A program made the position numbers and the translations under genes. 64,000 bases of DNA. It comes from JAWOLE01 sp035263845. GTDB lineage: Bacteria > Acidobacteriota > Thermoanaerobaculia > UBA5066 > Gp7-AA6. The notes beneath the pieces are model-generated. The model did no database searches and was not told where the DNA came from. It saw nothing but the letters and a program-made list of their open reading frames with translations. The stretch covers positions 62,001 through 126,000 of the forward strand of contig DATFQY010000191.1 of the NCBI GenBank assembly GCA_035263845.1, read 5' to 3'. Shown in pieces: positions 27,183 to 34,534 of this stretch (positions within the stretch are counted from its first letter, which is position 1; every line of letters begins with the position of its first letter).

Positions 27183-27218
27183 ACGGTTCCGGAGGCTCGC
27201 GGCGTAAGAGCAATCAAG

Positions 27219-27734
27219 ATGTCCTCCTTTCCGGATCCGGAAAGCTTTCGCCCCTTCGTCGAAGAGAACTTCGCCGGCGTGGCGTCCTTCGCGTGGAGCG
27301 TCATGGGAAGCGGCCTCGAAGCGGAGGACGTCGCGCAGGAAGCCTTCCTCCTCGTCTACCGCGGCCGGGCCCGGCTCGATCCGGCAAGGACCGCGCGGCC
27401 CTACCTCTACCGGACCGCGTTCCGGCTCTGCCTCTCGCGGCTGCGCCGGCAGAGGCGCCGGGCCGCGCTTGCCCTGCTCGCCGCTCCCCTGGCGCGCCCA
27501 GCTTCCCCGCCGCCGGCCGATCCGATCGACTCGTGGTTCCGGTCGCTCTCGAGGCGGCAGCGCGCGATCGCGCACATGCACTTCGCGCGGGGCCTGAACG
27601 CCGGCGAGATCGCGGAGCAGCTCGGGGTGCAGCGCGTCACCGTTCGTGTCCAATTGAAGCGGATCCGGGCTCGGATCCTGACGGCGAGCGGCGTTCCCGC
27701 CGCCGCGCGGAGGTGCACCGATGTTTCCGGATGA
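27219..27734 (+). CDS. ECF-type RNA polymerase sigma factor
   Basis: The 171-residue protein has sigma region 2 (FVEENFAGVASFAWSVMG, EAEDVAQEAFLLVYRG) and a region 4 helix-turn-helix (LSRRQRAIAHMHFARGLN, AGEIAEQLGVQRVTVRVQL). The region between is short, as in ECF sigma factors. It overlaps a small single-pass membrane protein gene by 14 bases, which could be its anti-sigma partner. It would direct transcription in response to an envelope or other signal. The target promoter is not identifiable here. Confidence 0.88.
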   Translation: MSSFPDPESFRPFVEENFAGVASFAWSVMGSGLEAEDVAQEAFLLVYRGRARLDPARTARPYLYRTAFRLCLSRLRRQRRRAALALLAAPLARPASPPPADPIDSWFRSLSRRQRAIAHMHFARGLNAGEIAEQLGVQRVTVRVQLKRIRARILTASGVPAAARRCTDVSG

Positions 27735-28038
27735 GAACGAAATTCGCCGCGGCGTCTCGCGGCGCCCGGTGAGGTCGGGCGCGCAGGCCTGGCCGGAGAT
27801 CGCCCGGCGACTCCAGCCTGCGGCCCCGGTCCGGCGTGGGCGGCTCTCCTTCGCCGCGGCGTCCCTGCTCCTCCTCCTCGCGGCTTCGCTCTGGCTCCGC
27901 CCCGCCCCTCCCCGCCCGACCCTCCGGAGCGCGCCTCGGGGCTTCCTGGTCAACCGAGTGGAAAGCCGCGGCCGGCCGGCCGCCGCGGTGGTCCTCCAGC
28001 CGGACCGGGACACGCTCCTGGTCATCGTGCCCGAATAG
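27721..28038 (+). CDS. Small single-pass membrane protein downstream of the sigma factor
   Basis: The 105-residue protein begins inside the 3' end of the ECF sigma gene. It has a cytosolic basic N-terminus of about 40 residues, one membrane helix at about 42-60 (LSFAAASLLLLLAASLWL) and a short periplasmic tail ending in a beta-prone segment. Size, topology and overlap fit an anti-sigma factor, but no ZAS zinc motif or anti-sigma domain is visible. The role is therefore inference from position only. Confidence 0.65.
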   Translation: MFPDENEIRRGVSRRPVRSGAQAWPEIARRLQPAAPVRRGRLSFAAASLLLLLAASLWLRPAPPRPTLRSAPRGFLVNRVESRGRPAAAVVLQPDRDTLLVIVPE

Positions 28039-28083
28039 ATTCCGCCCCCGAATGAGGTCCCCGGTCAAAGAAAGGAACTGGAA

Positions 28084-28932
28084 ATGAAACGCGTCCTCGC
28101 CGTCTTCGCGGTTCTTCTCGGCTGCCTCCTGCCGGCCCATGCCCTTGCCGGCGGCGGAAACGAGATCGTCCTCGACGTCAGCCTTTTCGAAGGCCATCGC
28201 GCCAACGCCCCCGCGAACGAGCCCTCCAGCGTCCCGGTCGTCCTGCTGCCTCCCGACCCGGGGTGGTCGGGCGAGATCGAGAAGCAGCGCCAGCAGATCG
28301 CCGAGAGCCTCGGCCTGGACGGCGCCACGCTCCTGGCCCGGATGCGCGTCGGGCTTCCCCCGGGCTCCTCGCGGACGCTCCCCGTGCCGCGGGAAAACGC
28401 GCCGCCCCTCTTGATCGAGATCAAGCCGGAGCGGATCGGCGCGTCGCGGGTCAGCCTCGAGATCCACCTGCGCGACAAGGGCGCGCCGGACGCGGAGCTG
28501 GCCTCGGTCTCGGTCTCCGGCGACATCGGCAAGACCGTCATCGTCGGAGCGAGGCCGTCGAACGGGCCGCTGCTCGTCGCCGTCACTCCCCGGGAGCCGT
28601 CCTCGGTGCCCGACGGCCCCGGCGAGGGCGACGTCAAGGTCGGCGGCGACGTCAAGCCGCCGGTCCTGTTGAAGCGCGTGGAGGCCCGTTACCCCGACAA
28701 GCTCCGCGGCGAGAAGAAGAGCGGGGTCGTCGTGATCCAGACGACCGTGGACGAGCGGGGCCGCATCTCCAACCCGGCGATCGTCCGCCACTCTGAGCCC
28801 GAGTTCGACGCCGCCGCGCTCGAGGCGCTGCGGCAGTGGGAGTACGCGCCGGCTACGCTGAACGAAAAGCCGGTGCCCGTGCAGATCAAGATCGCCATCA
28901 ACTTCACGGTCAAAATGACCGCCCGTCAATAG
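28084..28932 (+). CDS. Secreted protein with TonB C-terminal domain
   Basis: The 282-residue protein starts with a signal peptide (1-23). Its last 85 residues form a TonB-type C-terminal domain: PVLLKRVEARYPDKLRGEKK, VVIQTTVDERGRISNPAIV, FDAAALEALRQWEYAPATLN. It lacks the usual N-terminal anchor plus proline-rich spacer of energy-transducing TonB. The middle (60-190) is not recognised. Similar periplasmic proteins often accompany ECF sigma genes. Its end overlaps the end of the opposite-strand dehydrogenase gene by seven bases. Confidence 0.82.
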   Translation: MKRVLAVFAVLLGCLLPAHALAGGGNEIVLDVSLFEGHRANAPANEPSSVPVVLLPPDPGWSGEIEKQRQQIAESLGLDGATLLARMRVGLPPGSSRTLPVPRENAPPLLIEIKPERIGASRVSLEIHLRDKGAPDAELASVSVSGDIGKTVIVGARPSNGPLLVAVTPREPSSVPDGPGEGDVKVGGDVKPPVLLKRVEARYPDKLRGEKKSGVVVIQTTVDERGRISNPAIVRHSEPEFDAAALEALRQWEYAPATLNEKPVPVQIKIAINFTVKMTARQ

Positions 28933-30197
28933 GGCGGCCGGACTCGCGAGGTCCTGGCCGGCCGGTCGGATCGCGCCGGCGGGACCCGCGTCGGGACGGG
29001 AGGCGGCGTCGGGCCGACCAGCCGGAGCAGCCGGCCGGTCTCGGTGCCGAGGTAGATCTCGCCCGAGGAGCCCTCGCCGAACGTCGTCAGCTGCGGGACG
29101 TTGGGAGCCAGCTGCTGGCCGCTGCCGAAGAGCGTGCCGAAGCAGTAGTCTCCGTAGAAATAGACGCCGTTCAACGCCGGGTAGGAAGGCCCGCGGTAGA
29201 CGTAGCCGCCGATGACCGTGCCGGTGCAGTTGCCCGAGCCCGAGTGCGAGTACTCGTAGAGCGGCGCGACGAAGCTCCCGGAGTTGCAGGCGGGAACGCC
29301 GGCGGGACACCCGGAGCTTCCGCCGACCCCGCAGAGCGTCCCCTCCATGATCTTCCAGCCGTAGTTCTCCCCTCCGGCGCTCGACCTCGGAGCGAAGTCG
29401 ATCTCCTCGCGAGCGCTCTGGCCGACGTCGGCGATGTAGAGGTCTCCCGTCGCGCGATCGAAGGAGAACCTCCAAGGGTTGCGCAGTCCCTTCGCCCAGA
29501 TCTCGTCGAGCGGCCCGCCCGGCGCGGCGAAGGGATTCGTGGGCGGGATGCCGTAGAACGGCGAAGTCGAGACGTTCTGGTCCACGTCGATGCGCAGGAG
29601 CTTGCCGAGCAGGGTGTCGTCTCGCTGCCCGTTGCACATCGGGTCGTTGGCCGAGCCTCCGTCTCCCATCCCGATGTAGAGGTAGCCGTCCGGGCCGAAC
29701 TGCAGCTGCCCGCCGTTGTGGTTGGCGAAGGGCTGCGTGATCGTCAGGAGCGTCACGCCGCTGGCGGGATCGGCGGCGTTGGGATTCCCCGGGAACGCCG
29801 CATAGCGGGCGATGACAGTGTTGCCGGCGGCGTTGGTGTAGTCCACGAAGAAGAAGCGGTTGGTCGAGTAGCGCGGGTGGAACGCGAGGCCCAGCAGTCC
29901 CCGCTCCACGCAGCAGGAGATCGCCGCGGAGAGATCCAGGAACGCCGCCGGCTGGACCTGACCACCCGAGAAGATCACGATCCGGCCGGTCTGGACCGTC
30001 AGGAAGAGCCGCGAGTCGCCCGCGTTGGTGATCGAGGTGATCGGGCCGATACCGGTCGCGAGCTGCTCGACGGTGACATCCACGGCCTCGGATCTCGTCG
30101 TGGCCGAGGGTCCGTCCGCGGCGGCGGCCGCGAAGAGCAGGACGGGCGCGGCGGCAACGAACGAGAGGCGACGACGTGAGGAAGTACCCAAGCTCAT
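28926..30197 (-). CDS. Secreted PQQ-dependent sugar dehydrogenase-like beta-propeller
   Basis: The 423-residue protein carries a signal peptide (about 1-28) and the soluble glucose/sorbosone dehydrogenase fold. Characteristic segments are ERGLLGLAFHPRYSTN, FANHNGGQLQFGPDGYLY followed by a GDGG turn, GKLLRIDVD, KGLRNPWRFSFDR and LYIADVGQSAREEI. Family members oxidise aldose sugars in the periplasm using pyrroloquinoline quinone and calcium. The NHNGG histidine fits the catalytic base. Four cysteines in the middle (CGVGGSSGCPAGVPAC) suggest disulfides. The C-terminal 30 residues are Pro/Arg-rich. Sugar specificity is unknown. Confidence 0.88.
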   Translation of the reverse strand: MSLGTSSRRRLSFVAAAPVLLFAAAAADGPSATTRSEAVDVTVEQLATGIGPITSITNAGDSRLFLTVQTGRIVIFSGGQVQPAAFLDLSAAISCCVERGLLGLAFHPRYSTNRFFFVDYTNAAGNTVIARYAAFPGNPNAADPASGVTLLTITQPFANHNGGQLQFGPDGYLYIGMGDGGSANDPMCNGQRDDTLLGKLLRIDVDQNVSTSPFYGIPPTNPFAAPGGPLDEIWAKGLRNPWRFSFDRATGDLYIADVGQSAREEIDFAPRSSAGGENYGWKIMEGTLCGVGGSSGCPAGVPACNSGSFVAPLYEYSHSGSGNCTGTVIGGYVYRGPSYPALNGVYFYGDYCFGTLFGSGQQLAPNVPQLTTFGEGSSGEIYLGTETGRLLRLVGPTPPPVPTRVPPARSDRPARTSRVRPPY

Positions 30198-30274
30198 TCT
30201 CCGGCGGGCGCCGGAATTGTAAGCGGCTCCCGTGCCATCGAGTCCGAATCGGCGGTAAGCTTCGGAGGGTCGTC

Positions 30275-30781
30275 GTGAGACCGCTGCGCATCCTCGCCGC
30301 GCTCGCCCTTCCGGCCGCTCTCGGGGCCGGCTGCTCGGAGAGAACCCCGACGGGCCCGACGGGTCTCGCTGCGGGCGCCGCCTCCGCCGCGTCCGCGGGA
30401 ACGTCCGCGCGATCCTCGCCGCGCCCGCTGGCGGCGCGCGCGACGCAGTCGCAGGAGCCCATCGGCACGTGGGGCGGAAACAGCACGAACCTGACCATCG
30501 GGGTCAAGAGCGCCGTCATCGAGTTCGACTGCGCCCACGGGACGATCGACCAGCCCTTCGTCTCGGACTCCTTCGGCCGCTTCGACCTCGCGGGGACGTT
30601 CGAGCCGGAGGGGCCCGGCCCGGTTCGCCTGGATCCCCCGCCGGCGCGCCCGGCGCGTTACTCCGGCTCGACCAACGGAGCGACGATGATCCTGACGGTC
30701 ACGCTCACCGACACGGGGGAGACCCTGGGACCCTACGTCCTGACGTTCGGAGCGGCGGGCCGCCTCTTCAAGTGCCTGTGA
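30275..30781 (+). CDS. Putative lipoprotein of unknown function
   Basis: GGAGGG at 30264-30269 supports the GTG at 30275, giving 168 residues. The N-terminus is a lipoprotein signal with lipobox LGAGC, followed by a low-complexity Ala/Ser/Thr linker. The compact C-terminal part (GTWGGNSTNLTIGVKS through RLFKC) is predicted mostly beta and has two cysteines that could pair. I do not recognise the family. The gene is divergent from the dehydrogenase at 28926-30197, with a 77-base shared upstream region. Confidence 0.75.
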   Translation: MRPLRILAALALPAALGAGCSERTPTGPTGLAAGAASAASAGTSARSSPRPLAARATQSQEPIGTWGGNSTNLTIGVKSAVIEFDCAHGTIDQPFVSDSFGRFDLAGTFEPEGPGPVRLDPPPARPARYSGSTNGATMILTVTLTDTGETLGPYVLTFGAAGRLFKCL

Positions 30782-30796
30782 GGCGCGGGATGGAGC

Positions 30797-31234
30797 CTAG
30801 CGGAGCATCATCAGGACGAGCCCGATCACCGAGAACACGATCCCCGCGGCGTTGACCGCCGACATCTGTTCCCGGAACATCGTCAGCCCGACCGGGACCA
30901 GGAGGACCGCCACCGCGGCGCTGACGGCGAGCGAACCGACGCTGACGTCCCACCCGGCGCGGTAGGCGAGCAGGAAGCCGACCTCGACTCCAACGACCGC
31001 GATCGCGACGCCGATCGTCGCCCAGTTCAGCCGCGAAAGGTCCGAGAGCCTGGGCGACCCGCCCGGCGCGACGGGCCAGAGGAGCAGCGTCACCACGAGG
31101 GCCACGGCATAAGTCACCGCGACGGAGAGGAGCGGGTGGACTCCGCGCGGGATCGATTTCTGGGCGATGTGGTACAGGACGTTGGAGCCGACCGTCAGCG
31201 CGATCGACAGCGCGAGAAGCCGCGAGGATGCCAT
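30797..31234 (-). CDS. Small EamA/DMT-superfamily membrane protein
   Basis: The 145-residue protein has about four to five membrane helices and is one half of the usual ten-helix EamA transporter, resembling small DMT family members. It starts MASSRLLALSIALTVGSNVLYHIAQK and ends with an EamA-like VNAAGIVFSVIGLVLMML. Such half-size proteins work as dimers. The substrate is unknown. It lies ten bases after the cyclase gene on the same strand and may be the last gene of the Lrp-EamA-DinB operon. Confidence 0.8.
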   Translation of the reverse strand: MASSRLLALSIALTVGSNVLYHIAQKSIPRGVHPLLSVAVTYAVALVVTLLLWPVAPGGSPRLSDLSRLNWATIGVAIAVVGVEVGFLLAYRAGWDVSVGSLAVSAAVAVLLVPVGLTMFREQMSAVNAAGIVFSVIGLVLMMLR

Positions 31235-31244
31235 CGGACCTCCT

Positions 31245-31916
31245 TCACGAATCCAGGATGGCGAAGGCTCTCACGGGAAAGCTTCCCATTCGAGAGAAGG
31301 GGGCGGGAACGGCGAAGAAGCGGAAGCCGGAGGCCGGAAGGGCGAAGAGGTTGCGGAGGTGCTCGACGATCGGGATGCCTGCCTCGAGAAGCAACGTGTG
31401 GGCGGGCCTCTCGGGGTCGGCGGTGTCGTCGATATTGAGGGAATCGATGCCGACGAGCGAGGCACCGGAGGAGGCGAGGAGCGTCGCGGCGGCGCGCGTC
31501 ACGAAAGGATGGCCGTGGCCGTAGGCGGGGGTTCGCCAGTGAGCGTCCCAGCCGGAGTGCAGCAGCACGGCTTTGCCGCGGAGGTCGTGGCCCCGGAAAA
31601 GATCGGCGTCGAATCGCCGCCCCGCGGGGAGAGGGAGGAGGACGCCCGGGAGATTTGCGAGGCGGTCCAGCGGCAACCCGGCGACGTCTGTTCCCTCGGC
31701 GAAACGGTGGAAGGGAGCGTCCACGTAGGTGCCGGTGTTGGCGACGAGGTCCACGCGGGCGATCGAGAAGGTCGTTCCCGGCGCGTAGTGGGCGGCGGAG
31801 GCTTCGCGGGAGAGGAACTCGGAAACCGCTGGCCCGGGTAAGCCGGGATACGTGATCATCCCCGGCTCGATGGAGTGGGAAAGGTCGATCAGTCGTCCCG
31901 CGGTCAAGCCGTCCAT
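31245..31916 (-). CDS. Cyclase-family metal-dependent hydrolase (kynurenine formamidase-like)
   Basis: Starting at the ATG at 31916, the 223-residue protein has the cyclase/KynB metal site: DLSHSIEPGMITYPG near the N-terminus and NTGTYVDAPFHRF with the HxxxDxxxH-like spacing near residues 61-73. A later segment reads IGIDSLNIDD. Kynurenine formamidase and isatin hydrolase belong here. Usual KynB carries HxGTHxDxPxH; here the first His is Asn and the second is Tyr, so metal binding and activity are uncertain. It overlaps the upstream DinB gene by 13 bases. Confidence 0.82.
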   Translation of the reverse strand: MDGLTAGRLIDLSHSIEPGMITYPGLPGPAVSEFLSREASAAHYAPGTTFSIARVDLVANTGTYVDAPFHRFAEGTDVAGLPLDRLANLPGVLLPLPAGRRFDADLFRGHDLRGKAVLLHSGWDAHWRTPAYGHGHPFVTRAAATLLASSGASLVGIDSLNIDDTADPERPAHTLLLEAGIPIVEHLRNLFALPASGFRFFAVPAPFSRMGSFPVRAFAILDS

Positions 31917-32437
31917 CCCTCGCGCTCGCGCAGCGTCGTGATGTGGGCGACGTGGTGGCGCGAGTGCCAGGCGTAATCCGCGAGGAGGAAGTCGACCGTA
32001 ATGGTTCCCCACTCGGGATGGCGGGCCGTGCGGGTGAACTCCTTGTCCGAGAGCGACCGCAGGAGCGTGACCCAGCGCCGGTGGAGCGCGTCGAGCAGCT
32101 CGACGGAGACCTCGACCGGCGTCGCCGCGACGTCGGGCAGCTTTGCCCACTCCGCTTCCTCATAGCCCTTGACGGGGGGCTCCTCCTCCGTCAACGCGAG
32201 CTTGACGCGAACGTAAGCGTTGAGGTGGCTGTCGGGGATGTGGTGCGCGACCTGGCGGACGGTCCACCCGCCCGGCCGGTACGGTGTGTCGAGCTGCGCC
32301 TTCGTCAAGCCCGAGACGGCCTCGCGCAGCCGGGATGGCGCCGCTTCGATCACCGCGATGAACTCCTCACGCTGCGCGGGGGTGAGCGGCTCGGACGGAC
32401 GGGTGAACTCGCCGATGGGATACCGGAGATCACTCAT
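31904..32437 (-). CDS. DinB-fold metal-dependent transferase (YfiT/BstA-like)
   Basis: The 177-residue protein follows the YfiT subgroup closely: LRYPIGEFTRP at the start, GGWTVRQVAHHIPDSHLNAY around residues 55-75, and YAWHSRHHVAHI at the end. The histidine triad, one in AHH and two in HSRHHVAH, should bind a divalent metal. Relatives include bacillithiol S-transferases and thiol-dependent detoxification enzymes. The thiol partner in this organism is unknown. It is coupled to the next DinB gene upstream by an ATGA overlap. Confidence 0.87.
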   Translation of the reverse strand: MSDLRYPIGEFTRPSEPLTPAQREEFIAVIEAAPSRLREAVSGLTKAQLDTPYRPGGWTVRQVAHHIPDSHLNAYVRVKLALTEEEPPVKGYEEAEWAKLPDVAATPVEVSVELLDALHRRWVTLLRSLSDKEFTRTARHPEWGTITVDFLLADYAWHSRHHVAHITTLREREGWTA

Positions 32438-32931
32438 GAGCTCCCTCCTTTCTTCCGAAGCGTCTTGACGAGCTGGATCTGCCCCGTGTGGTAGGCGTCA
32501 TGGAGCGCGATCCCGGCGATCTCGCGCAAGCCGGTCCGGCGCTCGAACCCGGGCAGCGGGCGCTCGAGGCGATCCGCCGGGAACTTCGCGACCGCCTCCC
32601 TCAGGGCGCGGTGCTCGGATTGGAGGAGATCGCGCTCGGCGCGCCAGGCCTTCTCGCTCACCGGCGGAAGCTCGAACCAATCGCTCCCGGCGAAGGGGAA
32701 CCCCCCGCCGCCGGCGGCGCCCAGCCGCTCGCGAACCCGGCGCTTCCAATAGGCAGCGTGCACTGTGAGCTCCCGGATGTTGTGCCGCCCCGGCGATGGC
32801 CTCCAGTCCGCCTGCGCCGCCGTCACGCCGCGGAGCGCCAGGCGAAGACTTCTGCCGTGCCAGGCGGCGTTGCTATAGGCGTCGTCGATGGCGTGGAGCA
32901 GGATCTTCGTTGCGGTGGGCATTCGGCTCAT
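32434..32931 (-). CDS. DinB-like protein
   Basis: The protein has 165 residues from the ATG at 32931, which overlaps the EamA stop in ATGA. It is a second DinB four-helix protein with HNIRELTVHAAYWKRRVRE near residue 50 and IALHDAYHTGQIQLVK near the end; the His residues in VHAAYW and HDAYHTG fit the metal triad. It is only distantly similar to its neighbour at 31904, so the two are probably not a recent duplication. Function is unassigned; thiol transfer or hydrolysis are typical of the superfamily. Confidence 0.83.
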   Translation of the reverse strand: MSRMPTATKILLHAIDDAYSNAAWHGRSLRLALRGVTAAQADWRPSPGRHNIRELTVHAAYWKRRVRERLGAAGGGGFPFAGSDWFELPPVSEKAWRAERDLLQSEHRALREAVAKFPADRLERPLPGFERRTGLREIAGIALHDAYHTGQIQLVKTLRKKGGSS

Positions 32932-33875
32932 GCCGCCTTCTCCTTTCGCGTCTCCAGGGGCGTGCGCGATCCGCCGTAGCGAATGATCAGGGCGACCGAA
33001 CCGACGATCGCGATCGTCGCGAGGAAAATTCGCAGGGTCACGGCCTCGCCGGCGAAAGCCCAGCCCAGGAAGACCGCCACGACCGGGTTGACGTACGCGT
33101 AGGTCGAGACCCGGGCGGGCGTCGTCGAGCGCAGGAGCCACACGTAGGCGGAAAAGCCGAGGAGCGACCCGAAGACGATCAGGTACGCGAGCGAAAAGAG
33201 CGACCGCGACGAGACGGCATCGAGGCGAAGACGCGATCCCTCGCCCGCGACCAGGCCGACGACCCACAGGAGCGTCCCGCCCCCGATCATCTGCATCGCG
33301 GTCGAGGTCAGGACCGACTGCGGGAGCTTCGCGTGATGCCGCGAGTACAGGGATCCGCTCGTCCAGCAGAGCGCGGCGAGAAGCAGCGCTCCGGCGCCGA
33401 GGAGATCCACCCGGCCGTTGCCGGCGAAGCGGCCCGGTGCGACCAGCATCAGGATTCCGAGTAGACCGGTCAGCAGACCCGCGGCGACCGCCGGCCGCGG
33501 GCGCGTCCGCTTGTGGAGGCCGTCCAAAAGCGCCATCCAGAGCGGGACCGACGCGACGATCAGCGCCGCCAGCCCCGAGGGGACGCGCTTCTCCGCCCAG
33601 GTCACGAGGCCGTTGCCGCCGAGGAGCATCAGGCCGCCGACGAAGAACGCGGTCGGCCAGCTACGAAGCTCCGGCCGCGGCTCGCCGCGAAGGCGCGTCC
33701 AGAGAAAGAGGATCAGGCCTGCCGCGAGGTGGCGGGTGCCGGCCATGAGGAAGGGGGGGATCGTTTCGACGCCGAACCGGATCGCGAGGTACGTCGAGCC
33801 CCAGAGCACGTACACGGCCGCGAAGGCCGTGACGAGCTTCGCCCTCGACGGAGCGACCCCGCCGGCTTCAGGCAC
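32928..33875 (-). CDS. EamA family transporter (YedA/RhaT-like drug/metabolite exporter)
   Basis: The 315-residue protein has ten hydrophobic helices in two EamA repeats. It contains YVLWGSTYLAIRFGVETIPP at helix 1, PPFLMAGTRHLAAG, LLGGNGLVTWAEKRVPSG and TPARVSTYAYVNPVVAVFLG, all typical of the YedA-like group. Members export amino acids or other metabolites. The GTG start overlaps the Lrp regulator gene by eight bases. Lrp plus EamA is a common pairing for amino-acid efflux, so amino-acid export is a reasonable inference. Confidence 0.88.
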   Translation of the reverse strand: MPEAGGVAPSRAKLVTAFAAVYVLWGSTYLAIRFGVETIPPFLMAGTRHLAAGLILFLWTRLRGEPRPELRSWPTAFFVGGLMLLGGNGLVTWAEKRVPSGLAALIVASVPLWMALLDGLHKRTRPRPAVAAGLLTGLLGILMLVAPGRFAGNGRVDLLGAGALLLAALCWTSGSLYSRHHAKLPQSVLTSTAMQMIGGGTLLWVVGLVAGEGSRLRLDAVSSRSLFSLAYLIVFGSLLGFSAYVWLLRSTTPARVSTYAYVNPVVAVFLGWAFAGEAVTLRIFLATIAIVGSVALIIRYGGSRTPLETRKEKAA

Positions 33876-34371
33876 TGACCGCCTCTTCGTCCTCGGACTC
33901 CGGCTCCTGCAGCGGAAGCTCGAAGGACTCCTTGACCGTATCGAGCACGATCGTCGTTCGCGTGGACGTGATCGACTCGATGCCGCTCAAGCGTTCGCGC
34001 AGAAGCCTGCCGAGAGATTCCGCGTCGCGAGTCCGGACCTTGGCCAGGAAGCAGTCTTCGCCTGCGACGTGATGGAGCTCGAGGATCTCGGGAATCTCGG
34101 CCAGCCGCGCCGCGGTCGTGACCGCGCCGGGCCGGTCGTTGGAGCGAATGAACATGAAGGCGAGCTGTCCCAGGCCCACGGCCTTCGGATCCACCGACGC
34201 GTGGTAGCCCTTCACGATGCCCCGCTCCTCGAGCTTGCGGACCCTTTCGAAGACTGCCGAGGGTGCCGAGCCGACCTTGCGGGCGATCTCCGCGTTGGAA
34301 ATTCGACCGTTTTCCTGAAGTATCTTCGTTATTTCGATATCTCTTGAGTCGATCATTCGCAAATTCGACAT
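33868..34371 (-). CDS. Lrp/AsnC-family transcriptional regulator
   Basis: The 167-residue protein has an N-terminal AsnC helix-turn-helix (DIEITKILQENGRISNAEIA, GSAPSAVFERVRKLEERGI) and a C-terminal RAM ligand domain (about 70-145; VAGEDCFLAKVRTRD). The tail is acidic. A second ATG five codons on is an alternative start. It probably senses an amino acid and controls the EamA-DinB-DinB-cyclase genes that follow on the same strand. The upstream stretch 34372-34450 is comparatively A+T-rich and should hold its promoter, but I could not pick a convincing hexamer pair. Confidence 0.9.
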   Translation of the reverse strand: MSNLRMIDSRDIEITKILQENGRISNAEIARKVGSAPSAVFERVRKLEERGIVKGYHASVDPKAVGLGQLAFMFIRSNDRPGAVTTAARLAEIPEILELHHVAGEDCFLAKVRTRDAESLGRLLRERLSGIESITSTRTTIVLDTVKESFELPLQEPESEDEEAVSA

Positions 34372-34450
34372 CTTTTTCGAACGTTCGTCAAGACAAATCT
34401 CAGCCTAGCTGACAGGAACCCGGCCCCGGCCTCTAAAGTTGCACCGCCCT

Positions 34451-34534
34451 CCCCTTGTCATCCTGGGCGAAGCGAAGGATCTACTCCCGGGCGCCATCGA
34501 GTAGGTTCCTCGCTGCGCTCGCAATGACAAGGGG
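34451..34534. repeat. Imperfect 36-bp inverted repeat of the CTTGTCAT...GCGAAGCGAAGGATCT type
   Basis: The left arm (34451-34486) begins CCCCTTGTCATCCTGGGCGA and ends GGATCTACTC. The right arm (34499-34534) is its imperfect reverse complement, ending GCAATGACAAGGGG. A 12-base loop separates them. This word pattern is a known kind of dispersed intergenic palindrome in many bacterial genomes. The likely ATG of the following gene (34524) lies in the right arm. Confidence 0.85.
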
